DNA of 9,386 nucleotides from Phycisphaerae bacterium. Its GTDB lineage: Bacteria; Planctomycetota; Phycisphaerae; Sedimentisphaerales; Anaerohalosphaeraceae. This document shows positions 1 through 7,052 of this stretch, in pieces; positions within the stretch are counted from its first letter, which is position 1; each line of letters starts with the position of its first letter. The position numbers and the translations under genes were made by a program. Location: positions 1 through 9,386 of the forward strand of contig JAIPFN010000235.1 in NCBI GenBank assembly GCA_021736615.1, given 5' to 3'. A model generated the notes under the pieces. That model did no database searches. It was not told the origin of the DNA and worked only from the letters and a program-made list of their open reading frames with translations.

Positions 1-52
1 ACCCAAAGCTATATAAGAGGTAACACTATTCAATTAAAAAACTTTCCGTAGG

Positions 53-67
53 GTGGGCCATGCCCAC
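53..67. repeat. Short GC-rich palindrome downstream of dapL (REP-like element or weak terminator)
   Basis: GTGGGC and GCCCAC form a perfect 6-bp inverted repeat around a 3-base loop, within a GC-rich patch in otherwise AT-rich sequence. On the minus strand it lies about 27 bases past the dapL stop, and a T run (complement of 35-40) follows about 12 bases beyond the stem. That gap is too long for a textbook intrinsic terminator. The GTAGGGTGGGC...GCCCAC type of sequence recalls short dispersed intergenic repeats of environmental bacteria, but only one copy is visible here, so the repeat reading comes from memory. It could act as a transcript-end hairpin for dapL. Confidence 0.4.
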
Positions 68-74
68 GCTGTAT

Positions 75-93
75 CTAATCGCTAATCGCTATC
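75..93. repeat. Tandem heptamer repeat, copy 1 (CTAATCG), just after the dapL stop
   Basis: Two perfect CTAATCG units (75-81, 82-88) are followed by a degenerate third that runs to the dapL TAG stop at 94-96. Read on the dapL strand the unit is CGATTAG. Because the period is 7, the embedded TAG triplets at 91-89, 84-82 and 77-75 fall in three different frames. The same heptamer occurs at 1433-1467 and 7053-7073. Confidence 0.7.
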
Positions 94-1320
94 CTAAAGC
101 TTAGCGAATCTCGTCATTGCTTCCTTGACAACTTCCGGATCATTAAACGCGCTGAGCCTGAAGTACCCTTCGCCGCTTGCCCCGAAGCCCGCACCTGGAG
201 TACCGACGATATTGGCCTTGTTCAGCAGCACGTCGAAGAACTCCCATGAACCTATATCGTTTGGAGCCTTGAACCATACGTACGGAGCGTTAACGCCGCC
301 ATAGACCGCGTAGCCAAGTTCTGTGAGCGACTTGCGAATAACCGCGGCGTTGTTCATATACATTGCGATGGTTTCTTTGATCTGCTTATTGCCTTCGTCG
401 GAGTAAACGGCTGCGGCACCGACTTGCGTAACATACGAAACGCCGTTAAACTTTGTGCAGTGACGCCTGTTCCAGATTGCGTTTACGTCTGCGGTTTCGC
501 CGTTTGCCTTATATGCCTTAAGAGCTTTTGGAACAACAGTAAACGCGCAACGTGTTCCGGTAAAGCCGGCTGTCTTAGAAAAACTGCGGAACTCAACAGC
601 GACCTCTTTGGCCCCTTCAATCTCATATATCGAATGCGGAATCTCGGGATCGGAAATAAACGCCTCGTAAGCCGCATCGAAAAGGATGATCGCTTTATTT
701 TCGCGAGCGAAATCGACCCACTTTTTAAGCTCATCCTTGCTGGCAACCATTCCGGTCGGGTTGTTCGGATAGCAAAGGTAGATCATATCGACTGGCTCGG
801 TCGGAAGCTCGGGGACAAAATTATTCTCGGCGGTACACGGCATATAAACGATCCCGCCATATCTGCCATGCTCGGCCGGTGCGCCGGTGCGTCCTGCCAT
901 AACATTCGTATCGACATACACGGGGTAAACCGGGTCGGTTACGGCAATGACATTATCAAGGCCGAATATCTCCTGGAAATTACCAGTATCGCACTTGGAA
1001 CCATCACTGATAAAAATCTCATTGGTACCAAGTTCAACGCCTCTGCTGCGAAAGTCATTTTCAATTATCGCTTCGGCAAGAAAATTATAACCCTGCTCCG
1101 GTCCATACCCGTGAAAACTGCTCGACTTTGCCATGTCGTCAACGGCCCTGTGCATCGCCTCGATAACAGCCGGCGCCAAAGGCTCGGTCACATCGCCAAT
1201 ACCAAGCTTAATAATAGAGGCATCCGGGTTTTCCGCCGCAAAAGCCCGCACTCGACGCCCGATCTCAGGAAAGAGGTAACCGGCCTGCAATTTCATAAAA
1301 TTTTCGTTTACAGTGATCAT
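94..1320 (-). CDS. dapL: LL-diaminopimelate aminotransferase (DapL)
   Basis: This PLP-dependent fold-type I aminotransferase converts tetrahydrodipicolinate and glutamate directly into LL-2,6-diaminopimelate and 2-oxoglutarate, bypassing the succinyl/acetyl steps of lysine and peptidoglycan precursor synthesis in the cytoplasm. From the chosen start the protein has 408 residues, the usual size. It opens with [20 protein letters not shown], a recognisable DapL beginning, and contains [10 protein letters not shown], the CYPNNPTGM segment and the PLP-lysine motif [12 protein letters not shown] (lysine codon 574-576, residue 249). An in-frame ATG at 1338 adds six residues (MKDLTA). I prefer 1320 because AAGGA lies 10 bases upstream of it and family members start there. 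It is monocistronic in this window, has its own promoter at 1368-1396, and is followed by copy 1 of the heptamer repeat. No frameshift or missing key motif is visible. Confidence 0.96.
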   Translation of the reverse strand: MITVNENFMKLQAGYLFPEIGRRVRAFAAENPDASIIKLGIGDVTEPLAPAVIEAMHRAVDDMAKSSSFHGYGPEQGYNFLAEAIIENDFRSRGVELGTNEIFISDGSKCDTGNFQEIFGLDNVIAVTDPVYPVYVDTNVMAGRTGAPAEHGRYGGIVYMPCTAENNFVPELPTEPVDMIYLCYPNNPTGMVASKDELKKWVDFARENKAIILFDAAYEAFISDPEIPHSIYEIEGAKEVAVEFRSFSKTAGFTGTRCAFTVVPKALKAYKANGETADVNAIWNRRHCTKFNGVSYVTQVGAAAVYSDEGNKQIKETIAMYMNNAAVIRKSLTELGYAVYGGVNAPYVWFKAPNDIGSWEFFDVLLNKANIVGTPGAGFGASGEGYFRLSAFNDPEVVKEAMTRFAKL

Positions 1321-1367
1321 AGCTGTTAAATCCTTCATTTTTGATTAAAATTCCTGTTTAAAAGCCA

Positions 1368-1396
1368 ATTGTATTGTCACCTGCCAATAGTGTCAA
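1368..1396 (-). promoter_or_regulatory. Near-consensus sigma70-type promoter of dapL
   Basis: Read on the minus strand, TTGACA (1396-1391) is followed after exactly 17 bases by TACAAT (1373-1368): a perfect -35 box and a 5/6 -10 box at optimal spacing. Transcription would begin near 1361, giving a leader of about 40 bases to the ATG at 1320. The leader carries the AAGGA ribosome-binding site for that start. No operator or riboswitch-like fold was recognised in so short a leader, so expression is probably strong and housekeeping-like. Confidence 0.8.
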
Positions 1397-1432
1397 TAAC
1401 AACCTGCAAAATTCAGAAAACCCCAATAAAAG

Positions 1433-1467
1433 CTAATCGCAAATTACTAAACACTAATCGCTAACCA
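1433..1467. repeat. Tandem heptamer repeat, copy 2 (degenerate, five units)
   Basis: Five in-phase 7-base units are visible: CTAATCG, CAAATTA, CTAAACA, CTAATCG, CTAACCA. Two are exact copies of the unit at 75-88. The array lies about 37 bases upstream of the dapL -35 box, in the divergent region between dapL and the kinase gene. Unlike copies 1 and 3 it does not directly follow any stop codon in the present arrangement. TAG triplets on the minus strand occur at 1463-1461, 1456-1454, 1449-1447 and 1435-1433, covering all frames. Confidence 0.65.
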
Positions 1468-1661
1468 AGCATTATCGGTACTTGCATGCATTAATTTTTA
1501 GCAAATCGCCCTTATTAGCCCCCAAAACGCTCCCGAAATGCCTTTTCGTATTACAATACACTTTTTTCGCCGAAAGAATAGAAGATGACTGAAGATGATT
1601 TGTAACCTGTGAACAATGGCAAGAAGAGAGTCTGGTTACACGATAACCAGCCAACTCAACA
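1468..1661 (+). other. Leader and control region of the hybrid kinase gene
   Basis: No gene is supported in this stretch, which completes the divergent gap between dapL and the kinase. It holds a 10-base direct repeat, GAAGATGACT then GAAGATGATT (1581-1600). It also holds a set of related inverted elements: TGTAACC (1601-1607), CTGGTTA (1632-1638) and TAACCAG (1644-1650). A promoter must lie here for the kinase operon. TACAAT at 1552-1557 could be a -10 box, but no acceptable -35 box lies 16-18 bases upstream, so I do not call a promoter. Confidence 0.5.
1632..1650 (+). promoter_or_regulatory. Perfect inverted repeat before the kinase start (operator or RNA hairpin)
   Basis: CTGGTTA (1632-1638) and TAACCAG (1644-1650) are perfect 7-bp arms around the 5-base spacer CACGA, ending 11 bases before the TTG start at 1662. 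The left arm can instead pair with TGTAACC at 1601-1607 (GGTTACA, 1634-1640), so two mutually exclusive hairpins are possible. As DNA, the spacing also suits a dimeric regulator. The site occupies the place where a ribosome-binding site would normally lie; the only purine-rich stretch (1621-1630) is upstream of it. Function is inferred from structure alone. Confidence 0.45.
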
Positions 1662-3854
1662 TTGTGGAACCAAACTGTGAATAACGAAAACATAAATGAT
1701 AGTAGCTCATCGACACCGGAAAACCCCGGCCAGGTAGGCTCAACGCCAAAAATGAGGCAATGCCCGGGACTAAATGAAGCGATGAATTGCATGCAGAGCA
1801 ACTACAAAGCCGTTTTTGATTCATCAATAGACGTCATTGTCATCGCAGACCTGGACGGCAAAATCATCGACATAAATCCGGCTGTAAAAAAAATACACGG
1901 ATATGAACCGCAAGAACTCATCGGAAAACCGCTAAACACACTTATCTCCGATGAATCTATTGATGAATTCAATGAATTCATCGAAATGACCAAAAAAGAA
2001 GAAAAAACAAAACTACATTCGCATGGATGCAAAAAAGACGGACAGAAATTCGATTGCGAAAGCAGAGGCATTCCGTTTACATTCATGTCGGCACCTCACT
2101 TGCTGACGGTCATTAGAGACGTCACCCGCAGCAAAAAGGCCGAAGAAACTATTGAAAAGAAAACCAGGGAACTGGAAAAAGTAAACAAAATACTTAACAT
2201 ACAAAACACTGCCCTGGGAAAATCAAGAATCGCCGCTCTAAAACATATGGAAGAGGCAGAGAAAACAAAGCTTGAAACAGAAAAAATCAACAAACAGCTC
2301 GAAGAATCCATAGAAAGAGCCAATCTAATGACCCAGGAATCTATACTTGCCACACGGGCAAAAAGCGAATTCCTGGCAAACATGAGCCACGAGATCAGAA
2401 CGCCAATGAACGCGATTATCGGATTTAGCGACCTTCTTGCCGATGACGACCTGAGCGAATCTCAAAAAGAATACGTCGAAACTATCCGACGAGCCGGTGA
2501 AAACCTGCTTGCCATCATAAACGACATTCTCGACTTCTCAAAAATCGAAGCCGGAAGACTGGATACTGAAATAATTGAGTGCGGCTTCAACGAAATACTC
2601 GGCAACATTGAAACCTTTATTGGTGCAAGCGCAAAAAATAAGAACCTGGAATTCAAAGTCATAAAACAAGACGGACTTGATAAAAAAATCTATACTGATC
2701 CGGTAAGATTGAGACAGTGCCTGATCAATCTGATCAGCAACGCAATAAAATTCACCGCCGAGGGACATGTTCACCTGAAAGTGTCCACCGATGACAATAA
2801 CAAATACTTTAGATTTGATGTAGAAGACACAGGTATAGGAATACCGCAGGACAAACAAGAAATCATCTTTGACTCGTTCTCACAAGCCGACGGAAGCACC
2901 ACAAGAAAATTCGGAGGAACGGGCCTGGGACTAGCGATCACAAAAAATCTGGCCTACCTACTCGGAGGTTCAATAAGTTTAAAAAGCAAACCAGGCGAAG
3001 GATCAACTTTCTGCATAACCCTTCCGGTAATCCCGGATGAAAAAACAATCTCTAAGAAAAAGGGAAATATTGTGAACTCAAAAAACATACCAAATAACCA
3101 GGAATCCGGTCAGACCACTTTAAAAGGAAAAGTCCTGGTCGCAGAAGACAACGCCTCCAACCAGATGCTCATAAAGATCCTTCTGGAAAAATTAGGCATA
3201 ACCGTTACGATAGTAGAAGACGGAGAACAAGCTGTTCAGGCTGCTATGAGCCAACCATTCGACCTTATCCTTATGGATATGCAGATGCCTAAAATGAACG
3301 GTTATGAAGCAACCCAGGCACTGAGACAGCAAAACTTCGATCTGCCGATAATCGCGCTAACGGCAAACGCGATGAAAGGCGACGCCGAAAAATGCATCGC
3401 AGCCGGATGCAGCGGGTATATGCCAAAACCGGTAAACAAGGATCTTTTGCACGACACGCTCGTCGAACACCTTTCGAAAAATAACACCCAACGTACGCAG
3501 GAAATATCTGAAAATAAAAATCAGGAAACTATTGAAAACGAAGAAGACATCTTAACTTCGAGCCTGATGGATGACCCGGTTCTGGCACCGGTGGTTAATG
3601 TATTTCTCGAAGAGCTTCCGAAGATCATCAAAGATATTGAAGACGCCATAAGCCAATCAGACAGCGAAAAACTGCAAAGCCTTTCACACATGCTCAAAGG
3701 TGCAAGCGCAAGCGCCGGTTTTACCGCACTATCCGATTACGTCGCAAAAACAGAGGCACTGCTGATCGAAAAAAGACTCGACTCAGCAAGAAATGCGGTA
3801 AACCAGTTGACCGATCTCTGTCACAAAGTCATCAAAAGACAAAGCACAAAATAA
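1662..3854 (+). CDS. Cytoplasmic tripartite hybrid histidine kinase (PAS-HisKA-HATPase-REC-HPt)
   Basis: This sensor kinase should autophosphorylate and pass phosphate through its own receiver to its own HPt domain. Domains in order: low-complexity N-terminus (1-45), PAS (about 46-155), coiled coil (about 156-235), HisKA with H-box [13 protein letters not shown] (phospho-His 243), HATPase with N-box Asn360, DTGIGIP (from Asp389) and GGTGLGLA (418-425), REC (about 489-608; Glu495/Asp496, phospho-Asp539, Thr567, Lys589), and HPt (about 630-728) with HMLKG (His676). All catalytic residues are present. No membrane segment is visible, so the signal is probably intracellular and read by the PAS domain. 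The start is uncertain: TTG 1662 is the outermost usable one (in-frame stop at 1644); GTG 1677 has GGA 8 bases upstream; ATG 1752 would still keep the PAS domain. It is followed after 20 bases by a receiver gene, probably in one operon. Confidence 0.93.
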   Translation: MWNQTVNNENINDSSSSTPENPGQVGSTPKMRQCPGLNEAMNCMQSNYKAVFDSSIDVIVIADLDGKIIDINPAVKKIHGYEPQELIGKPLNTLISDESIDEFNEFIEMTKKEEKTKLHSHGCKKDGQKFDCESRGIPFTFMSAPHLLTVIRDVTRSKKAEETIEKKTRELEKVNKILNIQNTALGKSRIAALKHMEEAEKTKLETEKINKQLEESIERANLMTQESILATRAKSEFLANMSHEIRTPMNAIIGFSDLLADDDLSESQKEYVETIRRAGENLLAIINDILDFSKIEAGRLDTEIIECGFNEILGNIETFIGASAKNKNLEFKVIKQDGLDKKIYTDPVRLRQCLINLISNAIKFTAEGHVHLKVSTDDNNKYFRFDVEDTGIGIPQDKQEIIFDSFSQADGSTTRKFGGTGLGLAITKNLAYLLGGSISLKSKPGEGSTFCITLPVIPDEKTISKKKGNIVNSKNIPNNQESGQTTLKGKVLVAEDNASNQMLIKILLEKLGITVTIVEDGEQAVQAAMSQPFDLILMDMQMPKMNGYEATQALRQQNFDLPIIALTANAMKGDAEKCIAAGCSGYMPKPVNKDLLHDTLVEHLSKNNTQRTQEISENKNQETIENEEDILTSSLMDDPVLAPVVNVFLEELPKIIKDIEDAISQSDSEKLQSLSHMLKGASASAGFTALSDYVAKTEALLIEKRLDSARNAVNQLTDLCHKVIKRQSTK

Positions 3855-3874
3855 TCGCAATAAAGGACGACAAC

Positions 3875-4285
3875 ATGAAAAGCTTAATAGTAGAAGACGA
3901 TTTCGCGGCAAGAAGACTTATGCAGATATACCTTGTAGCATACGGAGAATGTTCTGTCGCGATAAACGGCGTCGAAGCAGTTAAAGCAGTTCAAAACGCA
4001 ATCGAAGAAAATGAACCCTATGACCTCATCTGCCTGGATATCATGATGCCAATAATGGACGGTATGGAAGCACTTGCCAGGATCAGAGAGATTGAAAAGC
4101 AAAACGGTATTGAAGGTCTCGACGTCGCAAAAATCATAATGACAACCGCAAAAAACCTGTCAAGTGACGTTCTCGGAGCATTCAATGCAGGCTGCGAATC
4201 ATACCTGGTAAAACCAATAAGAAAAATTTCTCTCCTGACAGAGTTAGAAAAGATGGACCTACTGAAGCCAAAATATCAGGTCTAA
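3875..4285 (+). CDS. Stand-alone receiver-domain response regulator (CheY-like)
   Basis: This 136-residue protein is a single receiver domain with no DNA-binding or enzymatic output. The acidic pair is Glu7-Asp8 (with Asp9), the phospho-acceptor is Asp55 in LICLDIMMPIMDG, the switch Thr90/91 lies in IIMTTAKN, and the conserved Lys113 lies in YLVKP. The ATG has a good ribosome-binding site, AAGGA about 8 bases upstream, and begins 20 bases after the kinase stop, so the two are very likely co-transcribed. It is the natural final acceptor of phosphate from the kinase HPt His676, in a His243-Asp539-His676-Asp55 relay. The downstream target is not in the window; it probably works by protein-protein contact. 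The gene ends 19 bases from the convergent PIN-like gene. Confidence 0.93.
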   Translation: MKSLIVEDDFAARRLMQIYLVAYGECSVAINGVEAVKAVQNAIEENEPYDLICLDIMMPIMDGMEALARIREIEKQNGIEGLDVAKIIMTTAKNLSSDVLGAFNAGCESYLVKPIRKISLLTELEKMDLLKPKYQV

Positions 4286-4304
4286 GAACAACTTGACCAA
4301 AACT

Positions 4305-4814
4305 TCATCTGACAATCCTAAGGCAATTAGGGCATAATTGTTCAACTTGAACGTATCTATCGAGTGCTTCTTTATTCTCATGCCAGTCAGAATCTGTAGC
4401 GTTTAAAATCACAGGCGAATTCTGACTTTGTAGAGCAACTGCAACAAATTTGCGATCAGACGGATCAAATTCTCTTAAATCTTTATCATGTGGAAACTCT
4501 TCATATCCCCAACCTTCTTCCTTGGTGATTTTCACGCGCTCACAATTATCTGTAGAAAACTGCCGTTCATATAAAACCTGAAAGAACTTATCGCCAGTAC
4601 CTGGCTGCCCTTCAAAATTAAAGTGGTATCTATATTCATCAAAAATCTCATTGCTTGAATCAAGAACTACATGCCCCATTTTTTCATTATTAAGAATTTG
4701 AACGCATTCTCTGAGTTTTGCAATACATGCTAACTTACACGCAATATCTGCCTGCGGACAGTTCCTGCCATTGGCTACAACGCCAACATTTGTTTCAATT
4801 ACATACGCTGACAT
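4305..4814 (-). CDS. PIN-like nuclease, effector partner of the adjacent ATPase
   Basis: I do not recognise a named family, but the 169-residue protein has the residue layout of a PIN domain nuclease. There is an N-terminal strand YVIETN (Glu7 where most PIN proteins have Asp), a helix with IFDEYRYH (Glu60), FDPSDRKFVAVAL (Asp117/Asp120), and a late strand ending in NATDSDW (Asp141/Asp143). These would form the metal-binding acidic cluster that cleaves RNA in characterised PIN proteins. The C-terminus carries CPNC (161-164), a possible half zinc site. The ATG lies 3 bases after the ATPase stop, and a GAGGAG ribosome-binding site about 9 bases upstream is inside the ATPase 3' end, so translation is probably coupled. 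No signal peptide or membrane segment is seen. It lacks a VapB-like antitoxin; the ATPase may hold it in check. The nuclease call rests on motifs only. Confidence 0.75.
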   Translation of the reverse strand: MSAYVIETNVGVVANGRNCPQADIACKLACIAKLRECVQILNNEKMGHVVLDSSNEIFDEYRYHFNFEGQPGTGDKFFQVLYERQFSTDNCERVKITKEEGWGYEEFPHDKDLREFDPSDRKFVAVALQSQNSPVILNATDSDWHENKEALDRYVQVEQLCPNCLRIVR

Positions 4815-4817
4815 ATT

Positions 4818-6173
4818 CTACCGCTCCTCAACCTGCATTTGCCTTTTTAGCTGTGCTTCCTCCCGAGCAGCTACCTCACCAAATTGATCACCAAAAAAAT
4901 TAGGCGGCCAATTTAGGATTTTACCAAACAAGTTTATATCCAACTGGTTTAATCGTGACCCAGTTGCACCGGCATCACAAAAATACAATGCAACATCATT
5001 CTTAGTTACCGACTCGTCGGCCAATCTCCTTTGTAAACGGTTCAGCAGGTGTTCACTATGTGACTCCAAGATAACCTGAACGTTACGGTTTTTTGCCACA
5101 TCAATAAACACATCTGCTAATCCCATTTGAACAGATGGATGCAAGTGTATCTCAGGCTGCTCAAGTAAAATAGTTGAACCCTCAGGGACATAATAACACA
5201 TAACAAGCACAGGAAGTATTTGAGATACCCCAAAGCCAACATCCGTGATTAGTACTTCAGAACTTCCTGATACTCGCCTAACCTTAACTTCGTAAAGACT
5301 ACTGCCTTCAGCAATAGGCTCGACTCTAAATGAATGTATCAGGCCTAGTTCTTTGAGCCAAAAAGCAATTCTTTCTTCGAGGGTTTGTTTATTTCTTTTG
5401 TATCCAGGGGAAATATTCTTACCGCGGTCTCGTGATGCAAGTATTGCGTCAACAACATATTCACCTTTAGGCCCCAAGTCGCTCGGTATAGTTCCTCTTG
5501 ATGTATAATGTCGTTTAGGGAAATCTCGTAATGGGCCAAGATAGTGGATTCGCTCAAGCATATTGACTAATTCAAGTTGTAAATCTGAAAGGGATTCAGC
5601 GTTTTGAAAGTATGAATTTACTTGATCAGGAAAACCATAAAATTTAATTGGCGATGGGATAGGCCAAGCACGCTGCTTTTTCCGAACAAAAGTTAACCCT
5701 GAACTATCCAACTCATAATCCCTTTTCTTGTCTACTTTAGAGCATAGTTCAAAATGTCCGTCATCAAGATTATAACTCATTTTTTTTACATACAACTTTT
5801 TGTTATCAAAACAAATCTCAGAGTTAAAACGCATCTTTTCTGCTGGAGCAAGATTTTTATTATTTAGGCTGTCTTTAAGAGTAAGTTTTTTTAATAACTT
5901 CCATTCAAAGCCAAAAGACAGACATGAATTTTCATCATGGTTATAAATAACATCTTTGAAACTGCCAAGATTTGCTTTGGAGAATTCATCGCCAAAGTCC
6001 AGAACTAATTTTCTGTCGTCTGCCTCAGCAGTTTGCTTTAACATTAAGAGAAATTGCAAAATACTGCTTTTGCCAGAACTATTCGTACCGAACAGACCGG
6101 TTATTGGAGCAAGACGCATCTTATCAATTTCTTTCCAAGCCTTAAAATTTCTCAAACTTAATTCAGTAAGCAT
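4818..6173 (-). CDS. ABC/AAA-type ATPase with DUF3696-like C-terminus (AAA_15/AAA_21, OLD-like)
   Basis: This is a 451-residue SMC/RecF-like ATPase without membrane segments. It begins with the typical LTELSLRNFKAW strand, then Walker A GTNSSGKSS (29-37, Lys35) and a Q-loop-like helix FLLMLKQT. A long middle region of about 250 residues carries the YLGPLRDFPKR motif common in this family. Next come an ABC signature variant DVGFGVSQ (311-318), Walker B LLEQPEIHLHP (Glu338, Glu341) and an H-loop ESHSEH (370-375). The C-terminal ILNWPPNFFGDQFGE segment is characteristic of DUF3696. Relatives occur in prokaryotic defence and stress loci as sensors or regulators of a nuclease. AAGGG lies 8 bases before the ATG. 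The gene follows purQ by 58 bases on the same strand and is visibly AT-richer (21 G/C in 6001-6060 against 33 in 8701-8760), which hints at transfer. There is no TOPRIM domain, so it is not a true OLD nuclease. Confidence 0.88.
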   Translation of the reverse strand: MLTELSLRNFKAWKEIDKMRLAPITGLFGTNSSGKSSILQFLLMLKQTAEADDRKLVLDFGDEFSKANLGSFKDVIYNHDENSCLSFGFEWKLLKKLTLKDSLNNKNLAPAEKMRFNSEICFDNKKLYVKKMSYNLDDGHFELCSKVDKKRDYELDSSGLTFVRKKQRAWPIPSPIKFYGFPDQVNSYFQNAESLSDLQLELVNMLERIHYLGPLRDFPKRHYTSRGTIPSDLGPKGEYVVDAILASRDRGKNISPGYKRNKQTLEERIAFWLKELGLIHSFRVEPIAEGSSLYEVKVRRVSGSSEVLITDVGFGVSQILPVLVMCYYVPEGSTILLEQPEIHLHPSVQMGLADVFIDVAKNRNVQVILESHSEHLLNRLQRRLADESVTKNDVALYFCDAGATGSRLNQLDINLFGKILNWPPNFFGDQFGEVAAREEAQLKRQMQVEER

Positions 6174-6231
6174 TTCTATATCCCTTAACTAAAAGCAATA
6201 TCTTTAAACCTGAAAAGTAAACAAAGCCCCA

Positions 6232-7017
6232 TTAACCCCGTAAATATTCTACTGCATTCTTAAATATGCTCACTCCGTCTGCTTCGAGGGTTTCGTCGTG
6301 CCTGGTCCATCTTGGGTGCTGGGTGCGTTTTGTGAAACGCTCCGGGTGGGGCATCAGGCCCATTACGCGGCCGGTCGAATCGACGAGTCCTGCGATATGG
6401 TCGGTCGAACCGTTTGGATTGACCGGGAAACCGCCGAAATTGCCGTCTGCATCGACATATCTGAAAGCAACGTGGCCATTGGCCTTGATCTTTTCGAGCG
6501 TGTCGGCGTCTTTCATAACGACCTTGCCCTCGCCGTGTGCCATCGGTAGATATATCCGCTTGCCCGGCGTAATAAACACGCATCTGTCGGTACCTGGCTC
6601 AAGATAAACCCAGCGGTCCTGAAACTGCCCGCAGTCGTTGTCTACGATACTGAGGCTGGAACTGTCAAACTTGCCGTCGCCTGCGACATCGGGCAAGATT
6701 CCCGTCTTAACAAGCACCTGGAAACCGTTACAAATGCCCAGTGCCAACTTGCCGTCGTCGATGAACTTGCGAAGAACATCCGACAGATGGTGAACGATCT
6801 GGTTAGCCAGTATCCGCCCCGCCGCAACGTCATCGCCATAGCTGAATCCCCCCGGGAACACCATTATCTGGTACTCATCCAGCATTGAAGGGTTTTCGAT
6901 TATACGATTTATATGAACCCGGTCAGTTGTCGCCCCTGCCACTTCCAAAGCATGAACAGTCTCAAGGTCACAGTTAATTCCAGCCGCCCGCAATACTATA
7001 GCTTTTATATTTGCCAT
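6232..7017 (-). CDS. purQ: Phosphoribosylformylglycinamidine synthase subunit I, glutaminase (PurQ)
   Basis: This class I glutamine amidotransferase subunit of FGAM synthase releases ammonia from glutamine for PurL to convert FGAR to FGAM, the fourth step of purine synthesis. It has 261 residues, slightly longer than the short PurQ of Bacillus-type systems (about 225-230). The catalytic triad is visible: Cys96 in LGICNGFQ, His224 and Glu226 in MPHPER. FPGGFSYGDDVAAGR (54-68) is the family's oxyanion-region motif, and the N-terminal RAAGINCD is typical. I chose ATG 7017 (MANIKAIVLRAAG). An upstream in-frame TTG at 7029 adds four residues but has no better ribosome-binding site. purQ lies 59 bases downstream of purL on the same strand, and both are probably in one operon. 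The ATPase-PIN cassette follows 58 bases later and might be read through from it. Confidence 0.96.
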   Translation of the reverse strand: MANIKAIVLRAAGINCDLETVHALEVAGATTDRVHINRIIENPSMLDEYQIMVFPGGFSYGDDVAAGRILANQIVHHLSDVLRKFIDDGKLALGICNGFQVLVKTGILPDVAGDGKFDSSSLSIVDNDCGQFQDRWVYLEPGTDRCVFITPGKRIYLPMAHGEGKVVMKDADTLEKIKANGHVAFRYVDADGNFGGFPVNPNGSTDHIAGLVDSTGRVMGLMPHPERFTKRTQHPRWTRHDETLEADGVSIFKNAVEYLRG

Positions 7018-7052
7018 TTTCCAATTCAATCCATTTATATATTATTGTTTTT

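Noticed and set aside
424..1329. Long plus-strand open frame of 301 codons opposite dapL
   Set aside because: It lies wholly antisense to a clear DapL, has no recognisable domain, and its composition is what an antisense frame of a GC-balanced gene gives.
1548..1559. Palindrome GTATT-AC-AATAC and TACAAT as a kinase promoter
   Set aside because: No acceptable -35 box lies at 16-18 bases; the short palindrome is within chance expectation for AT-rich sequence.
1472..1827. Minus-strand open frames overlapping the kinase start region
   Set aside because: They overlap the kinase N-terminus, have no clear ribosome-binding site and no recognisable protein features.
4317..4331. Inverted repeat CCTAA...TTAGG near the end of the PIN-like gene as a terminator
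   Set aside because: Only 5 bp, inside coding sequence, and no T run follows on either strand.
4305..4814. VapBC-type toxin-antitoxin pair
   Set aside because: The upstream partner is a 451-residue ATPase and not a small DNA-binding antitoxin, and the PIN-like protein is longer than most VapC toxins.
4818..6173. Classification of the ATPase as an OLD nuclease (GajA-like) or PARIS AriA
   Set aside because: No TOPRIM domain is present as in OLD/GajA, and the partner looks like PIN and not TOPRIM as in PARIS; the C-terminus instead fits DUF3696.
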